Positions 49,752-63,158 are shown, numbered from the stretch's first letter. The stretch is 64,000 nucleotides of DNA from UBA2199 sp964628035 (GCA_964628035.1 CAZVPI010000001.1:248001-312000), one strand, 5' to 3'. Made by a program: numbers and translations. The notes: generated by a model not told the origin, from the letters alone.

Positions 49752-51776
49752 ATGACGCTGAATCCCGACGCCGCCAGGCGCATCTCCCTGCCCGCCGAGC
49801 TGCCGCCGCGCAAGGAGTTCGTCCGCGGCATCCGCCGCGCCCCGGACCGCGGCTTTCACCTGAGCCCGGAGCAGGCCAAGACGGCGTTGAAGAACGCCCT
49901 GCGCTACGTGCCCGCCGCCCTGCACGAGACGCTGGCCCCCGAGTTCCTCGACGAACTGTACACCCGCGGCCGCATCTACGGCTACCGCTACCGCCCCGAG
50001 GGGAGCCTCAAGGCCAGGCCGGTCGGCGAGTACCCGGGCCGCATCCTGGAGGCGAAGGCCTTCCAGGTGATGATCGACAACAACCTCGACTTCGACGTCG
50101 CCCTGTACCCGTACGAGCTGGTGACCTACGGCGAGAGCGGCCAGGTGTTCCAGAACTGGATGCAATACAGCCTGGTCAAGCTCTACCTGCGGGAGATGAC
50201 GGACCGCCAGACTTTGGTGGTCTACTCCGGCCACCCGCTGGGCCTTTTCGAGTCCCATCCCGATGCGCCGCGCGTCATCTCCACCAACGGCATGCTGGTC
50301 GGCATGTACGACAACCCGGCCGGCTTCGCCCAGGCCGCGGCGCTGGGCGTCTCCAACTACGGGCAGATGACCGCCGGCGGCTGGATGTACATCGGGCCCC
50401 AGGGGATCGTCCACGGCACCTACCTGACCCTGCTCAATGCCGGCCGCATGTACCTGGGCATCCCCCCCCGCTCCGACCTGGCCGGCGTCGTCTACCTGAG
50501 CTCGGGACTGGGCGGCATGAGCGGCGCCCAGGCCAAGGCGGTGGAGATCGCCGGCGGCATCGGCGTGATCGCCGAGGTCGACCGCTCGCGCATCGAGACC
50601 CGCCACGGCCAGGGATGGGTCTCCCGCGTGTCGTCCGATCTCGACGAGATCGCCCGCTGGATCCAGGAGTTCCGCAAGTCGAAACGACCGGTCTCCATCG
50701 CCTACCACGGCAATGTCGTCGACCTCTGGCAATACGTGGTCGACCGCGGCATCGCCGTCGAGCTGGCCTCGGACCAGACTTCGTGCCACGACGTCTACGG
50801 CGGCGGCTACACCCCGGCCGGCGTCGGCTTCGACGAGGGGCGGCGCCTGCTGCGCGAAGACCCCTCTCTTTTCCGCCGCCGGGTCGACGAGTCGCTGGTC
50901 CGCCAGTTCCGCCTGATCCAGAAGATGGCCGACCGCGGCACCCGTTTCTGGGACTACGGCAACTCCTTCCTGAAGGCGGTCTTCGACGCCGGCGCCGCCG
51001 ACATCGCAGCCAACGGCCGCGACGAGAGCGACGGCTTCGTCTTCCCCAGCTACGTCGAGCACATCATGGGCCCCCTCTGCTTCGACTTCGGCTACGGCCC
51101 CTTCCGCTGGGTGTGCCTGAGCGGCCGGCCCGAGGACCTGGAAAAGACCGACCGCGCCGCCATGGAGTGCCTCGATCCCGGCCGCCGGGCCATGGACCGC
51201 GACAACTACGAGTGGATCCGCAACGCCGGCCGCAACAAGCTGGTCGTCGGCACCCAGGCGCGCATCCTCTACGCCGATGCCGAGGGCCGGGTGAAGATCG
51301 CCCTGGCGTTCAACGACCTGGTGCGCCGGGGAGCCATCGGCCCGGTCATGCTCGGCCGCGACCACCACGACGTTTCGGGGACCGACTCGCCTTTCCGCGA
51401 AACGGCCAACATCCGCGACGGCAGCAATGTCACCGCCGATATGGCGGTGCACAACTTCGCCGGCGACGCCGCCCGCGGCATGTCGATGGTGGTGCTCTCC
51501 AACGGCGGCGGCGTGGGCGTGGGCAAGGCGTTCAACGGCGGCTTCGGCCTGGTGCTCGACGGCAGCCAGGCCAAGGACCGCATCATCGCCTCGGCCTTGG
51601 AGTGGGACGTGATGAACGGCATCGCCCGCCGCGCCTGGGCGCGCAACGCGAACGCCCTGGAGACGGCCGCTGCCTGGAACGCCGCCCACCCCGGGCGCGG
51701 GCACATCACCCTGCCCCACCTGGCCGACGATGCCCTGGTCGGCCGGTTGGTCGAGAAGAGCTATCCGAAGAAATAA
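49752..51776 (+). CDS. hutU: urocanate hydratase (long subfamily)
   Basis: Urocanase converts urocanate to imidazolonepropionate in histidine degradation, using tightly bound NAD. The 674-residue protein contains YSGHPLGLF, the NAD-site region SSGLGGMSGAQAKA, the active-site cysteine region SDQTSCHDVYGGGYTPAG, and NGGGVGVGKAFNGGFG. It is about 115 residues longer than typical bacterial HutU and close to the length of animal urocanases. No hutH, hutI or hutG is adjacent in this window, so it is a lone hut gene here. Confidence 0.93.
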   Translation: MTLNPDAARRISLPAELPPRKEFVRGIRRAPDRGFHLSPEQAKTALKNALRYVPAALHETLAPEFLDELYTRGRIYGYRYRPEGSLKARPVGEYPGRILEAKAFQVMIDNNLDFDVALYPYELVTYGESGQVFQNWMQYSLVKLYLREMTDRQTLVVYSGHPLGLFESHPDAPRVISTNGMLVGMYDNPAGFAQAAALGVSNYGQMTAGGWMYIGPQGIVHGTYLTLLNAGRMYLGIPPRSDLAGVVYLSSGLGGMSGAQAKAVEIAGGIGVIAEVDRSRIETRHGQGWVSRVSSDLDEIARWIQEFRKSKRPVSIAYHGNVVDLWQYVVDRGIAVELASDQTSCHDVYGGGYTPAGVGFDEGRRLLREDPSLFRRRVDESLVRQFRLIQKMADRGTRFWDYGNSFLKAVFDAGAADIAANGRDESDGFVFPSYVEHIMGPLCFDFGYGPFRWVCLSGRPEDLEKTDRAAMECLDPGRRAMDRDNYEWIRNAGRNKLVVGTQARILYADAEGRVKIALAFNDLVRRGAIGPVMLGRDHHDVSGTDSPFRETANIRDGSNVTADMAVHNFAGDAARGMSMVVLSNGGGVGVGKAFNGGFGLVLDGSQAKDRIIASALEWDVMNGIARRAWARNANALETAAAWNAAHPGRGHITLPHLADDALVGRLVEKSYPKK

Positions 51777-51812
51777 ACACTAACAAACGATCTCCATGGT
51801 AGTGTTAGTGTT
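51776..51812 (+). terminator. inverted repeat after hutU (candidate terminator)
   Basis: AACACTAACA (51776-51785) pairs perfectly with TGTTAGTGTT (51803-51812) across a 17-nt loop, and it begins at the last base of the hutU stop codon. No T-run follows, so it may be an mRNA 3'-end stabiliser or protein site instead. Confidence 0.4.
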
Positions 51813-51975
51813 AGCAAGAGACTTGATGATCCAATAGTGACAGTGGAAGCAAGAAACTGTGCCGTCTGCTCCATGACGGTGGCAGTGGCGGGCCATGAGC
51901 GCTCTCTCTTTACTTTTGCCTTTGGAGTCTCTTTCTCTTGCCTCAGGCCTCTGGCCCATGGCCTGGGCGAAGTCC

Positions 51976-52004
51976 TTGAACCGCGTCCCGTTTTGCCCTA
52001 CAAT
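51976..52004 (+). promoter_or_regulatory. sigma-70 promoter for the spermidine-synthase fusion gene
   Basis: TTGAAC (51976-51981), 17 bp, TACAAT (51999-52004), 35 bp before the ATG, which has GAGGAGAAAGG upstream. Confidence 0.75.
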
Positions 52005-52039
52005 ACGCTTTTGAAAGTTTGCGACGAGGAGAAAGGCCA

Positions 52040-53803
52040 ATGGCACTGGTGAAAAAGGGCAAGGATCTTTGGTTCTTCGAGGAACTCTACAGCGACACGA
52101 CCTACGGCTTCAAGGTTTCGCGGGTGGTCGTGCCCGAGACCGACACCGGCTTCCAGAAGCTGATGATCCTGGAAAGCGACCGTTTCGGCCGCGTCCTGGT
52201 CCTGGACGGCATCGTGCAGCTGACCGAGGAGGACGAGGGAATCTACCACGAATGGATCGCCCATTGGCCGCTGTTCGCTTTGCGCCGCCCCGCCCGCCAC
52301 GTGCTGATCATCGGCGGCGGCGATTGCGGCGTGGCCCGCGAGGTGCTGCGCCACCGCTCGGTCGAGAGGGTGACCATGGTCGAGATCGACCGTATGGTGT
52401 GCGACCTCTGCCGCGAGCACATGCCCTCGGTGAGCGAGGGGGTCTACGACGACCCGCGCTTCAAGCTGATCATCGGCGACGGCGCCGAGGTCATCCGCCG
52501 CCTCAGGGGGCAGTGCGACGTGATCATCATCGACTCGACCGATCCCATCGGCCCGGCCCAGAGCCTGTTCAGCACCGATTTCTACCAGGCCGTCTACGAC
52601 GCCCTGCGCGAGGGCGGCATCACCATCCATCAAACCGGGGCGCTGATCCTGCAGCCCTTCGAGGCCCCGGGCAGCTGGCGGCAGATCGAGCGCTCCTTCG
52701 ACGACGTGCGCGTGGTGCAGTTCGCCAACATCAGCTACATGGGCGGCCCGTTCAGCCTGACCGCAGGCTCCAAGGGCAGGGGCGTCTTCCGCAATGCCGC
52801 CCGCAACGCCCTGAAGGCCTACGCCAGGGCCGGCTTCAAGACCTCCTGGTATTCCCCGCGCATCCCCGCCCTGCCCTATCCCGAGTTCCAGAGGCGGCTG
52901 GAGACCGACAAGTACGGCGAAGAAGTCGTCATGGACGTGGAGCTTCCCGGCCGCGCCGTCCCCGATGCCGAAAAGGTCGGCCGCTGGGCGCTGCGGACCT
53001 GCGACGCCATCCACATGAAGTCGTTCGGCGATCCCATCGTCGCCGGCCGGGACTTGGGCGAGGGCCAGACGCTGGTGCAGTACGTGGAGACCAGCGCCAT
53101 CAGCTACCGGCGCTACGGCCGGCTGGCCGCCCTCAACTGCTTCACCTGCGCCGCCCTGCCCATGGAGGAGGCCATCCGCTTCTCCCTGAAGTTCTTCAAC
53201 GCTCCCAGGGCGCTGTGCTGGCATCTTCCCCGCGGCTCGTTCGCCGGGGTGCGGGCGGCCCGGAACAACACGCGGATCTTCGAGTACGGGCAGGGCCTGA
53301 CCGGGCCGGCCAAGGCCCTGCGGCCGCGCCTCATCGACAGCGCCGACCTTTTCCGCCGCGACGGCGAACTGTTCCGTTCCTGCGGCGCCCCGCAGTTCGA
53401 GCTGATCATGGACATCTTCGACTGCGATTATGAAAGGATTGCCTCGCCGGCCGCCGTGGCCCACTGGGCGGGCGACATGTTCCCCAGGATCACCGGCCTG
53501 AAGACCGTGGGTAAGGTCGATGCCCCCGATTTCGGCCACGCCAAGAAGAAGACGGCCGGCCCGTCGGTCGTGCAGCTCTTCAAGGGGGGATCGAACATCA
53601 GCCACTACGCGGCCAACTGGCTCATGATCGTGGTCAACATCGTCAGCGACAAGCCCTTTGACCTGAAGGGGGCGATCCAGAAGACAATGAAGTACTTCAA
53701 GGGCAGGCACGCGATATGCTGGCTGCTTCCCAGGGGGATCTCCGGCGAGCCCTTGAAGAATATCGCGGCGAAAACCTTCATTTTCTCAGTGGAGAATAAA
53801 TAG
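52040..53803 (+). CDS. speE: spermidine synthase fused to two AdoMet-decarboxylase-like domains
   Basis: The 587-residue protein has three parts. Residues 1-285 are a spermidine synthase: AdoMet-type loop LIIGGGDCGVAREVLRH, IDSTDPIGPAQSLFST and GITIHQTGA. Residues about 290-400 resemble a class 1B AdoMet decarboxylase (SpeD/SpeH): VETSAISYRRYGR near residue 348 aligns with the ESHxSIHT self-cleavage motif, and NCFTC aligns with the catalytic-Cys FTC. Residues about 450-587 are a second such domain: FELIMDIFDCD, then GGSNISHYAANW, but without the FTC cysteine. Both domains depart from the canonical processing site, and the first lacks the usual histidine. They may be inactive, or altered to decarboxylate another amino acid, as reported for some SpeD homologues (recalled). 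Confidence 0.82.
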   Translation: MALVKKGKDLWFFEELYSDTTYGFKVSRVVVPETDTGFQKLMILESDRFGRVLVLDGIVQLTEEDEGIYHEWIAHWPLFALRRPARHVLIIGGGDCGVAREVLRHRSVERVTMVEIDRMVCDLCREHMPSVSEGVYDDPRFKLIIGDGAEVIRRLRGQCDVIIIDSTDPIGPAQSLFSTDFYQAVYDALREGGITIHQTGALILQPFEAPGSWRQIERSFDDVRVVQFANISYMGGPFSLTAGSKGRGVFRNAARNALKAYARAGFKTSWYSPRIPALPYPEFQRRLETDKYGEEVVMDVELPGRAVPDAEKVGRWALRTCDAIHMKSFGDPIVAGRDLGEGQTLVQYVETSAISYRRYGRLAALNCFTCAALPMEEAIRFSLKFFNAPRALCWHLPRGSFAGVRAARNNTRIFEYGQGLTGPAKALRPRLIDSADLFRRDGELFRSCGAPQFELIMDIFDCDYERIASPAAVAHWAGDMFPRITGLKTVGKVDAPDFGHAKKKTAGPSVVQLFKGGSNISHYAANWLMIVVNIVSDKPFDLKGAIQKTMKYFKGRHAICWLLPRGISGEPLKNIAAKTFIFSVENK

Positions 53804-53908
53804 GGCTTCGGCCATTTGTTAGTTGTGAACAAACGAGGGCGTAATAAATATTCTTTTAGGTTGATAATAATACGCTAAGATTTTTTTTATAAAATCATTA
53901 TAATATAG

Positions 53909-53937
53909 TTGACATGAAATCCCATTTGCAATATATT
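53909..53937 (+). promoter_or_regulatory. strong sigma-70 promoter for dnaK
   Basis: TTGACA (53909-53914), 17 bp, TATATT (53932-53937), inside a 150-bp AT-rich block. AAGGAG precedes the ATG. I see no CIRCE element, so regulation is not HrcA-type. Confidence 0.8.
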
Positions 53938-53973
53938 TTAGGGGAACATGAATACATGTCGTAAGGAGAAAAA

Positions 53974-55905
<1,932 letters not shown>

Positions 55906-55927
55906 GCCCATCTGTCATCCCTCCCCG

Positions 55928-55964
55928 GGCCGGCGGCGACGTTGGCGCCGCCGCCGGCCTTTTT
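55928..55964 (+). terminator. Rho-independent terminator of dnaK
   Basis: The stem GGCCGGCGGC (55928-55937) pairs perfectly with GCCGCCGGCC (55950-55959), with further loop-side pairs possible, followed directly by five T. Confidence 0.92.
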
Positions 55965-55973
55965 CGCTCGTGT

Positions 55974-56002
55974 TTGCAAAGCGCGCCGGGTTGTGATACA
56001 TT
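55974..56002 (+). promoter_or_regulatory. candidate promoter for the exported-protein gene
   Basis: TTGCAA (55974-55979), 17 bp, TACATT (55997-56002), 24 bp before the ATG, which has AGGAGGAGCC upstream. Confidence 0.55.
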
Positions 56003-56026
56003 GGTTCTTCCCTGACAGGAGGAGCC

Positions 56027-56908
56027 ATGAAAGCAAAAATCGTTTTGATCATCTTGTCGATAATCCTGGCCGCCCCCTTCTGCGGCGGCAAGGCCGATCG
56101 CCGCGGGATCGACCTGGCCATGACCCTGGCGCCGGAAACAGTCACCGATTCGCTCTACTTCAAGATGGACTTTGACTTCCGCACCGCCGCCGATTTCAAG
56201 CCCCTGGCCGGCGATTACGCCGTCTTCGTCCATTTCTGGCAGGTGAACAGCAAGGAGATGCTGTTGCAGGACGACCACCAGCCGCCGAAGGCCGCCAGCG
56301 CCTGGAAGGCCAACGACCGCATCCGTTATTCACGCACCGTGTTCATCCCCCAGTTCCTGAACGAGTTCGACGTCGACTTCGAGGGCTTCGAGGAGGTCAA
56401 GCTGTCGGTGGGACTTTACGACCCGAAGGCGCCCGAGAACAAGATCGTTCTGTTCGAGAAGCGGCTCAACGTGCAGCCGGCCTCGATCAACGCCCCGGAG
56501 ATCGTCTATGACGAGGGCTGGAACGAGATCGAGACCGATGTCAACGCCAAGGAACCTTTCACCAAGAGCTGGCGCTGGACCACGGCCCGCTCGGTGTGCA
56601 TCATCGAGAACCCCAAAAAGGAGTACACCCTGATCGTCAAAGGCGGGGTCAACAAGGACATCCTGCCCGACCAGAAGCTCACCCTCAAGCTCAATGGGGC
56701 CGTCCTCGACGAGTTCATTCCCGAGGGCACCTATTTCACCCGCGAATACACGGTGACCCCGGAGATGCTGGGCGCGGCCGACGAGTTCCCGCTGGAATTC
56801 CTCTGCGACAAGGTCTTTTCGCCCGACAAGGTGATTCCCGGAAGCAGCGACAACCGCGAGCTGGGAGCCCAGATCTTTTTCCTGTATTTCCGCGAGAAGC
56901 TGAAATAG
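56027..56908 (+). CDS. exported protein of unknown function
   Basis: The 293-residue protein has a signal peptide (KIVLIILSIILAAPF) followed by a cysteine, but APFC is a poor lipobox, so lipidation is doubtful. The rest looks like beta-sandwich sequence with many aromatic residues (YAVFVHFWQVNSKEMLLQDD, EVKLSVGLYDPKAPENKIV). Residues about 185-240 resemble a carbohydrate-binding-like beta domain, but I do not recognise the family. It is followed 14 bp later by a DUF2007 gene. Confidence 0.75.
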   Translation: MKAKIVLIILSIILAAPFCGGKADRRGIDLAMTLAPETVTDSLYFKMDFDFRTAADFKPLAGDYAVFVHFWQVNSKEMLLQDDHQPPKAASAWKANDRIRYSRTVFIPQFLNEFDVDFEGFEEVKLSVGLYDPKAPENKIVLFEKRLNVQPASINAPEIVYDEGWNEIETDVNAKEPFTKSWRWTTARSVCIIENPKKEYTLIVKGGVNKDILPDQKLTLKLNGAVLDEFIPEGTYFTREYTVTPEMLGAADEFPLEFLCDKVFSPDKVIPGSSDNRELGAQIFFLYFREKLK

Positions 56909-56922
56909 CGCGGCCGCGCACC

Positions 56923-57168
56923 ATGGCGGATACCGACCTGGCCGAGCTGCTGACCGTGGAAGGCGGCCTGGAGGCCGACATCGTCAAGTCCAAGCTGGAG
57001 AGCTTCGCCATCCCGGTCCTGTTGCGTTACGAGGCGGCCGGCCGCATCTTCGGCATCACCATGGACGGCCTGGGCAAGGTGAAGATCATGGTCCCGCGCG
57101 AACTGCTGGCGGAGGCGAAACAGGCGCTGGCCGCCAAGCCCGACGACCCCGCTCCCGGCGACGCTTAA
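56923..57168 (+). CDS. DUF2007-type small protein
   Basis: The 81-residue protein has LLTVEGGLEADIVKSKLESF and VPRELLAEAKQAL, the pattern of DUF2007 (a GlnB-like-fold putative signal-transducing domain). It is cytoplasmic. It begins 14 bp after the exported-protein gene and overlaps the convergent surE by 4 bp. No function is known. Confidence 0.82.
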   Translation: MADTDLAELLTVEGGLEADIVKSKLESFAIPVLLRYEAAGRIFGITMDGLGKVKIMVPRELLAEAKQALAAKPDDPAPGDA

Positions 57169-57926
57169 AGGGAGAAGTTGCGGAAGACGCCGGCCAGGCT
57201 TTGCAGTTCCTCAACGGCGTTCAGGTCGTACTTGATGACGCTCAACGAGATGTAGCCTTTGCGTACCGCCCAGACGTCGCTGCCCTCGCTGCCGTTGTAG
57301 CTGGGCGAGCCGGCACCGATCCAATAGTACGCGCGGCCTCGGGGGTCGGTGCGCTCGATGATATCGGGCTTGTAGCGCTTGCTGCCCAGGCAGGTGACGG
57401 CGACCCGGCCGCCGTGGCGGTAGGGGATGTTCAGGTTGCAGACCACCTGGCCCAAGGGATGGAGCAGCAGCCGGTCCAGGATGCGGGCGGTGACGCGCGC
57501 CCCCTCCTCGCATGCGAATCGCGGCTCCCCCTGCGGCTGGGGCTCGGCGAGAAGCGAGACGGCCAGCGCCGGGATCCCGTAGAGGTGGCCCGAGAAGGCG
57601 CCGCCGACCGTGCCGGAAAAGAAGACGTCCTCGGAGAGGTTTTCCCCCAGGTTCATGCCGGATACCACGAAATCGGGCTTGCCGGGCAGGATCTTCTGCA
57701 AGGCGATGTTCACGCAGTCGGAGGTCGTGCCGTTGACGGCGAAAACGCCCTCCTCGATGCGCTTGACGCGCAGCGGGCGGTTGAGCGTCAGGGCCATGCT
57801 GACGGCGCTCATTTCGCGGTCGGGCGCCACCGCGAAAACGGAGTGGGTCTTCTGCAGTTCGGCCTTCAGGGCGGAGAGGCCAGGGGAATAGAAGCCGTCG
57901 TCGTTGGTGAGCAGTATGGTTTTCAT
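57165..57926 (-). CDS. surE: 5'/3'-nucleotidase SurE
   Basis: The 253-residue phosphatase shows the SurE metal site TNDDG at residues 7-11, VAPDREMSAVS, NGTTSDCVNIAL and VSGMNLGENLSEDVFFSGTV. It dephosphorylates nucleoside monophosphates in stationary-phase recovery. It lies 22 bp after tRNA-Pro(GGG) in the same direction. Confidence 0.95.
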   Translation of the reverse strand: MKTILLTNDDGFYSPGLSALKAELQKTHSVFAVAPDREMSAVSMALTLNRPLRVKRIEEGVFAVNGTTSDCVNIALQKILPGKPDFVVSGMNLGENLSEDVFFSGTVGGAFSGHLYGIPALAVSLLAEPQPQGEPRFACEEGARVTARILDRLLLHPLGQVVCNLNIPYRHGGRVAVTCLGSKRYKPDIIERTDPRGRAYYWIGAGSPSYNGSEGSDVWAVRKGYISLSVIKYDLNAVEELQSLAGVFRNFSL

Positions 57927-57948
57927 GGTTCCCGGGAAAAAGGAAAAG

Positions 57949-58023
57949 TCGGGGCGAGTGGATTCGAACCACCGACCACACGCACCCCAAGCGTGTACGC
58001 TAACCAGGCTGCGCTACGCCCCG
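57949..58023 (-). tRNA. tRNA-Pro (anticodon GGG)
   Basis: A 75-nt cloverleaf read leftward. The acceptor arm CGGGGCG pairs with CGCCCCG; the anticodon stem CACGC/GCGTG encloses loop TTGGGGT, anticodon GGG; the T-loop is TTCGAAT and the discriminator is A. It is embedded between merR-like and surE genes with 6- and 22-bp spacers and has no evident own promoter. Confidence 0.96.
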
Positions 58024-58029
58024 GCTCGT

Positions 58030-58413
58030 TCAGTTTTTATCATCTTTGGCCAGCAAAGTCAAGATATCGTTCAACTCCTTGCGGATCTTGCGCAGGGTCG
58101 AGGTGGCGGCAACGGGCCGGGACTGCGCCCCGGCCTTGTCCGCGTCCGCAGCGGCCAGGTCGCCGAAGTGACGCAGCAGCAGCCCGGGGACCTGCCCCTT
58201 GTCGCGCTTTTCCTGGATGAGCCACTGCTTGACGGCGAAGATGACCTCGACGTCGCGGCGGCTGTAGAACTTTTCGCCGCTCTGGTTGACCACCGGGGCG
58301 AAGGCGCGGAATTCGCTTTCCCAGTAGTCCAGGACACGGCCGTCCAGCTTGGCCAGCTGCATGACCTCCTTGCGCTTGAAGGTCAACTTGTCGGGAATCT
58401 TGAAATCGGCCAT
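58030..58413 (-). CDS. MerR-family-like DNA-binding regulator
   Basis: The 127-residue protein has an N-terminal winged-helix region (LTFKRKEVMQLAKLDGRVLD, then YSRRDVEVIFAVKQWLIQEK), as in MerR_1 regulators, and a C-terminal helical tail. No effector cysteines are visible. The ATG at 58413 has GAGGAGAC upstream. Its target is unknown; it is transcribed with tRNA-Pro and surE. Confidence 0.82.
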   Translation of the reverse strand: MADFKIPDKLTFKRKEVMQLAKLDGRVLDYWESEFRAFAPVVNQSGEKFYSRRDVEVIFAVKQWLIQEKRDKGQVPGLLLRHFGDLAAADADKAGAQSRPVAATSTLRKIRKELNDILTLLAKDDKN

Positions 58414-58436
58414 GTCTCCTCGCTCGCCCATCGGCT

Positions 58437-58465
58437 ATTATATCCGATTTCCAGGGGCAAGCAAA
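58437..58465 (-). promoter_or_regulatory. promoter for merR-like/tRNA-Pro/surE unit
   Basis: TTTGCT (58465-58460), 17 bp, TATAAT (58442-58437). The -10 is perfect and the -35 weak. Confidence 0.55.
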
Positions 58466-58485
58466 GGGGAGCGAGGACAGCGGGG

Positions 58486-59094
58486 CTAGAAGTTGACCAC
58501 GGCGCTGCCGCCGAAATAGAAGCCGTTCTTGAAGCCGGCCTCGGCGCGCAGGAAAAACTTGTCCCGGATGTTGACCATGACGCCGATGGGGATGTGGCCG
58601 ACGGGGACGAAGAGCTTCTTGTTCAGCGAATCGCGGATGGTGGTGCCCAGCTCGTCCTGGTAGGACCCTTCGGCCCAGATGGACATGCTGCCGATGCCGA
58701 TGCCGCCGCCGGTGTAGGGGTGGATGGGCGAGCTGGGAAAGGCGTGCATCAGGATGGTGGCGGTGAGGTTGAGCTGGGTGATCTCGCCCGAGCCGAAAAA
58801 GCGGTTGTTGTAACTCTCCACCCGGTAGTAGCCTTCGCCGCTGATGCGGCTGTACTCGAGGGAGTACACGCCGCTGAACACCGAGCGCGGGCCCTTTTCG
58901 CCGTAGGAATGGATCTCGAAGGAGAAGGCCGAGCCGGATAGCCGCGGGTGCTCGAAGAGGGCCAGGTCGAGCAAGGCGTTGGGAATGCCGAAGGCGCTGA
59001 TGCGGGCGCCGGTGCCGAAACGGCTCACCTGGACGGCGGCGGGAAGAACGGCGGCCAGGGCCAGGAACAGGATGCACATTGTGCGCGCTTTCAT
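58486..59094 (-). CDS. outer-membrane beta-barrel-type protein
   Basis: The 202-residue protein has a signal peptide (MCILFLALAAVLPAA) and alternating beta-strand-like segments with aromatic girdles. Examples are GEITQLNLTATILMH, FLRAEAGFKNGFYFGG and the terminal phenylalanine motif SAVVNF. It probably forms a small outer-membrane barrel of unknown function. It starts 9 bp after guaB, so it belongs to the secA-guaB transcript. Confidence 0.75.
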   Translation of the reverse strand: MKARTMCILFLALAAVLPAAVQVSRFGTGARISAFGIPNALLDLALFEHPRLSGSAFSFEIHSYGEKGPRSVFSGVYSLEYSRISGEGYYRVESYNNRFFGSGEITQLNLTATILMHAFPSSPIHPYTGGGIGIGSMSIWAEGSYQDELGTTIRDSLNKKLFVPVGHIPIGVMVNIRDKFFLRAEAGFKNGFYFGGSAVVNF

Positions 59095-59103
59095 GGGCCT
59101 CCT

Positions 59104-60572
59104 TTAATCCATCCGGTAGTTGGGGGATTCCTCGGTGATGATCACGTCGTGGACGTGGCTCTCCTTCATGCCGGCGAAGGTGATGCGCACGAAGCGGGCC
59201 TGGCGGTGCAGCTCGTCGATGCTGCGGCAGCCGGTCAGCCCCATGCCGGCGCGGACGCCGCCGATGAGCAGCGGCACCAGGTTCATGACCGAGCCGCGAT
59301 AGGGAACGCGTCCCTCGATGCCTTCGGGAACGAGCTTGGATTCGGAGTACTCGTCTTCCTGGAAGTAACGGTCGCGGCTGCCGGACTTCATGGCGCCGAT
59401 CGAGCCCATGCCGCGGTAGCGCTTGTAGGAGCGGCCCTGGTAGATCACCATTTCGCCAGGGCTCTCGTCGGTCCCGGCCAGGATGGAGCCGATCATGACC
59501 GAGTCGGCGCCGGCGGCCAACGCTTTGGTGATGTCGCCGGAGAACTTGATGCCGCCGTCGGCGATGACCGGGACCCGGCCGGCGACCTCGCGGGCGACCT
59601 CCATGATGGCGGTGATCTGGGGCACGCCGGCGCCGGTGACCACCCGCGTGGTGCAGATCGAGCCCGGGCCGATCCCGACCTTGATGCCATCGACGCCCAA
59701 AGCCAGCAGGTCGCGGGCGGCGGCGGCGGTGGCCACGTTGCCGGCCAGCAGGTCGATGTCCGCGGCCACGGCGCGGATGGCCTCGACCGTCTGCAACACC
59801 TTGCGCGAATGGCCGTGCGAGGTGTCGACGACGATGGCGTCGACCTTGGCCGCCAGCAGCGCCTGCACCCTTTCGCGCGTATCGGCGGCGGTGCCCACGG
59901 CGGCGCCCACGCGCAGCTGCCCCTGGGCGTCCTTGGAGGCGGCGGGAAACCTCTCGGTCTTGACGATGTCCTTGAAGGTGATCAGCCCCTTGAGGCGGTT
60001 GTCCTTGTCGACGACCGGCAGCTTCTCGATGCGGTTGCTGTGCAGCAGCTTCTTGGCCTCGGCCATGGTGATGTTCTCGGCGGCCGTGACCAGGCCGCTG
60101 GAGCGCATGAGGGTCGAGATGCGCTCGCCGGTGTTGCCGGCGAAGCGCAGATCGCGGTTGGTCAGGATGCCCACCAGCCGGCCCTGGCCGTCGACGATGG
60201 GCAGCCCCGAGATGCCCTTCTCGCGCACCAGCTGCAGCGCCTCCTGTACGGTGTTTTCGGGGCGCAGGGTGATGGGGTTGACGATCATGCCCGATTCGGA
60301 ACGCTTGACCTTCAGGACCTCGGCGGCCTGGTCGGCGATGCTCAGGTTCTTGTGGATGATGGCGATGCCCCCCAGCTGGGCCATGGCGATGGCCATGCGC
60401 GACTCGGAGACGGTGTCCATGGCGGCCGCGGCCAGCGGCACGCTCAGGCGGATGCGGCGCGAGAACTGGGACGAGGTGTCGGCCTGGCTGGGCAGAACCT
60501 CGGAGTAGCCGGGAACCAGCAGGACGTCGTCGAAGGTCAGCCCGGGCTGGGGCAGGATCTTGTCGCTTTCTT

Positions 60573-60576
<4 letters not shown>
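59104..60576 (-). CDS. guaB: inosine-5'-monophosphate dehydrogenase
   Basis: The 490-residue enzyme converts IMP to XMP in guanine nucleotide synthesis. It has the N-terminal TFDDVLLVPGYSEVLP, a tandem CBS pair (about residues 95-210), the catalytic-cysteine loop GIGPGSICTTRVVTG and the phosphate-site YRGMGSIGAM. Its start overlaps the secA stop by 4 bp as ATGA. Confidence 0.98.
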
Positions 60577-63149
<2,573 letters not shown>

Positions 63150-63158
63150 GGTGCCGTC

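Noticed and set aside
51780..52046. Leftward 88-codon open frame between hutU and the speE fusion
   Set aside because: It covers the speE promoter, has Cys/His-rich but non-coding-like sequence and no ribosome-binding site.
53815..53840. TTTGTT/AACAAA inverted repeat after the speE fusion as a terminator
   Set aside because: The stem is only 6 bp, AT-rich and not followed by a T-run.
56596..56922. A longer N-terminal reading of the DUF2007 gene
   Set aside because: The extra sequence lies inside the exported-protein gene in another frame and has a shadow-like composition; the family starts at the ATG at 56923.
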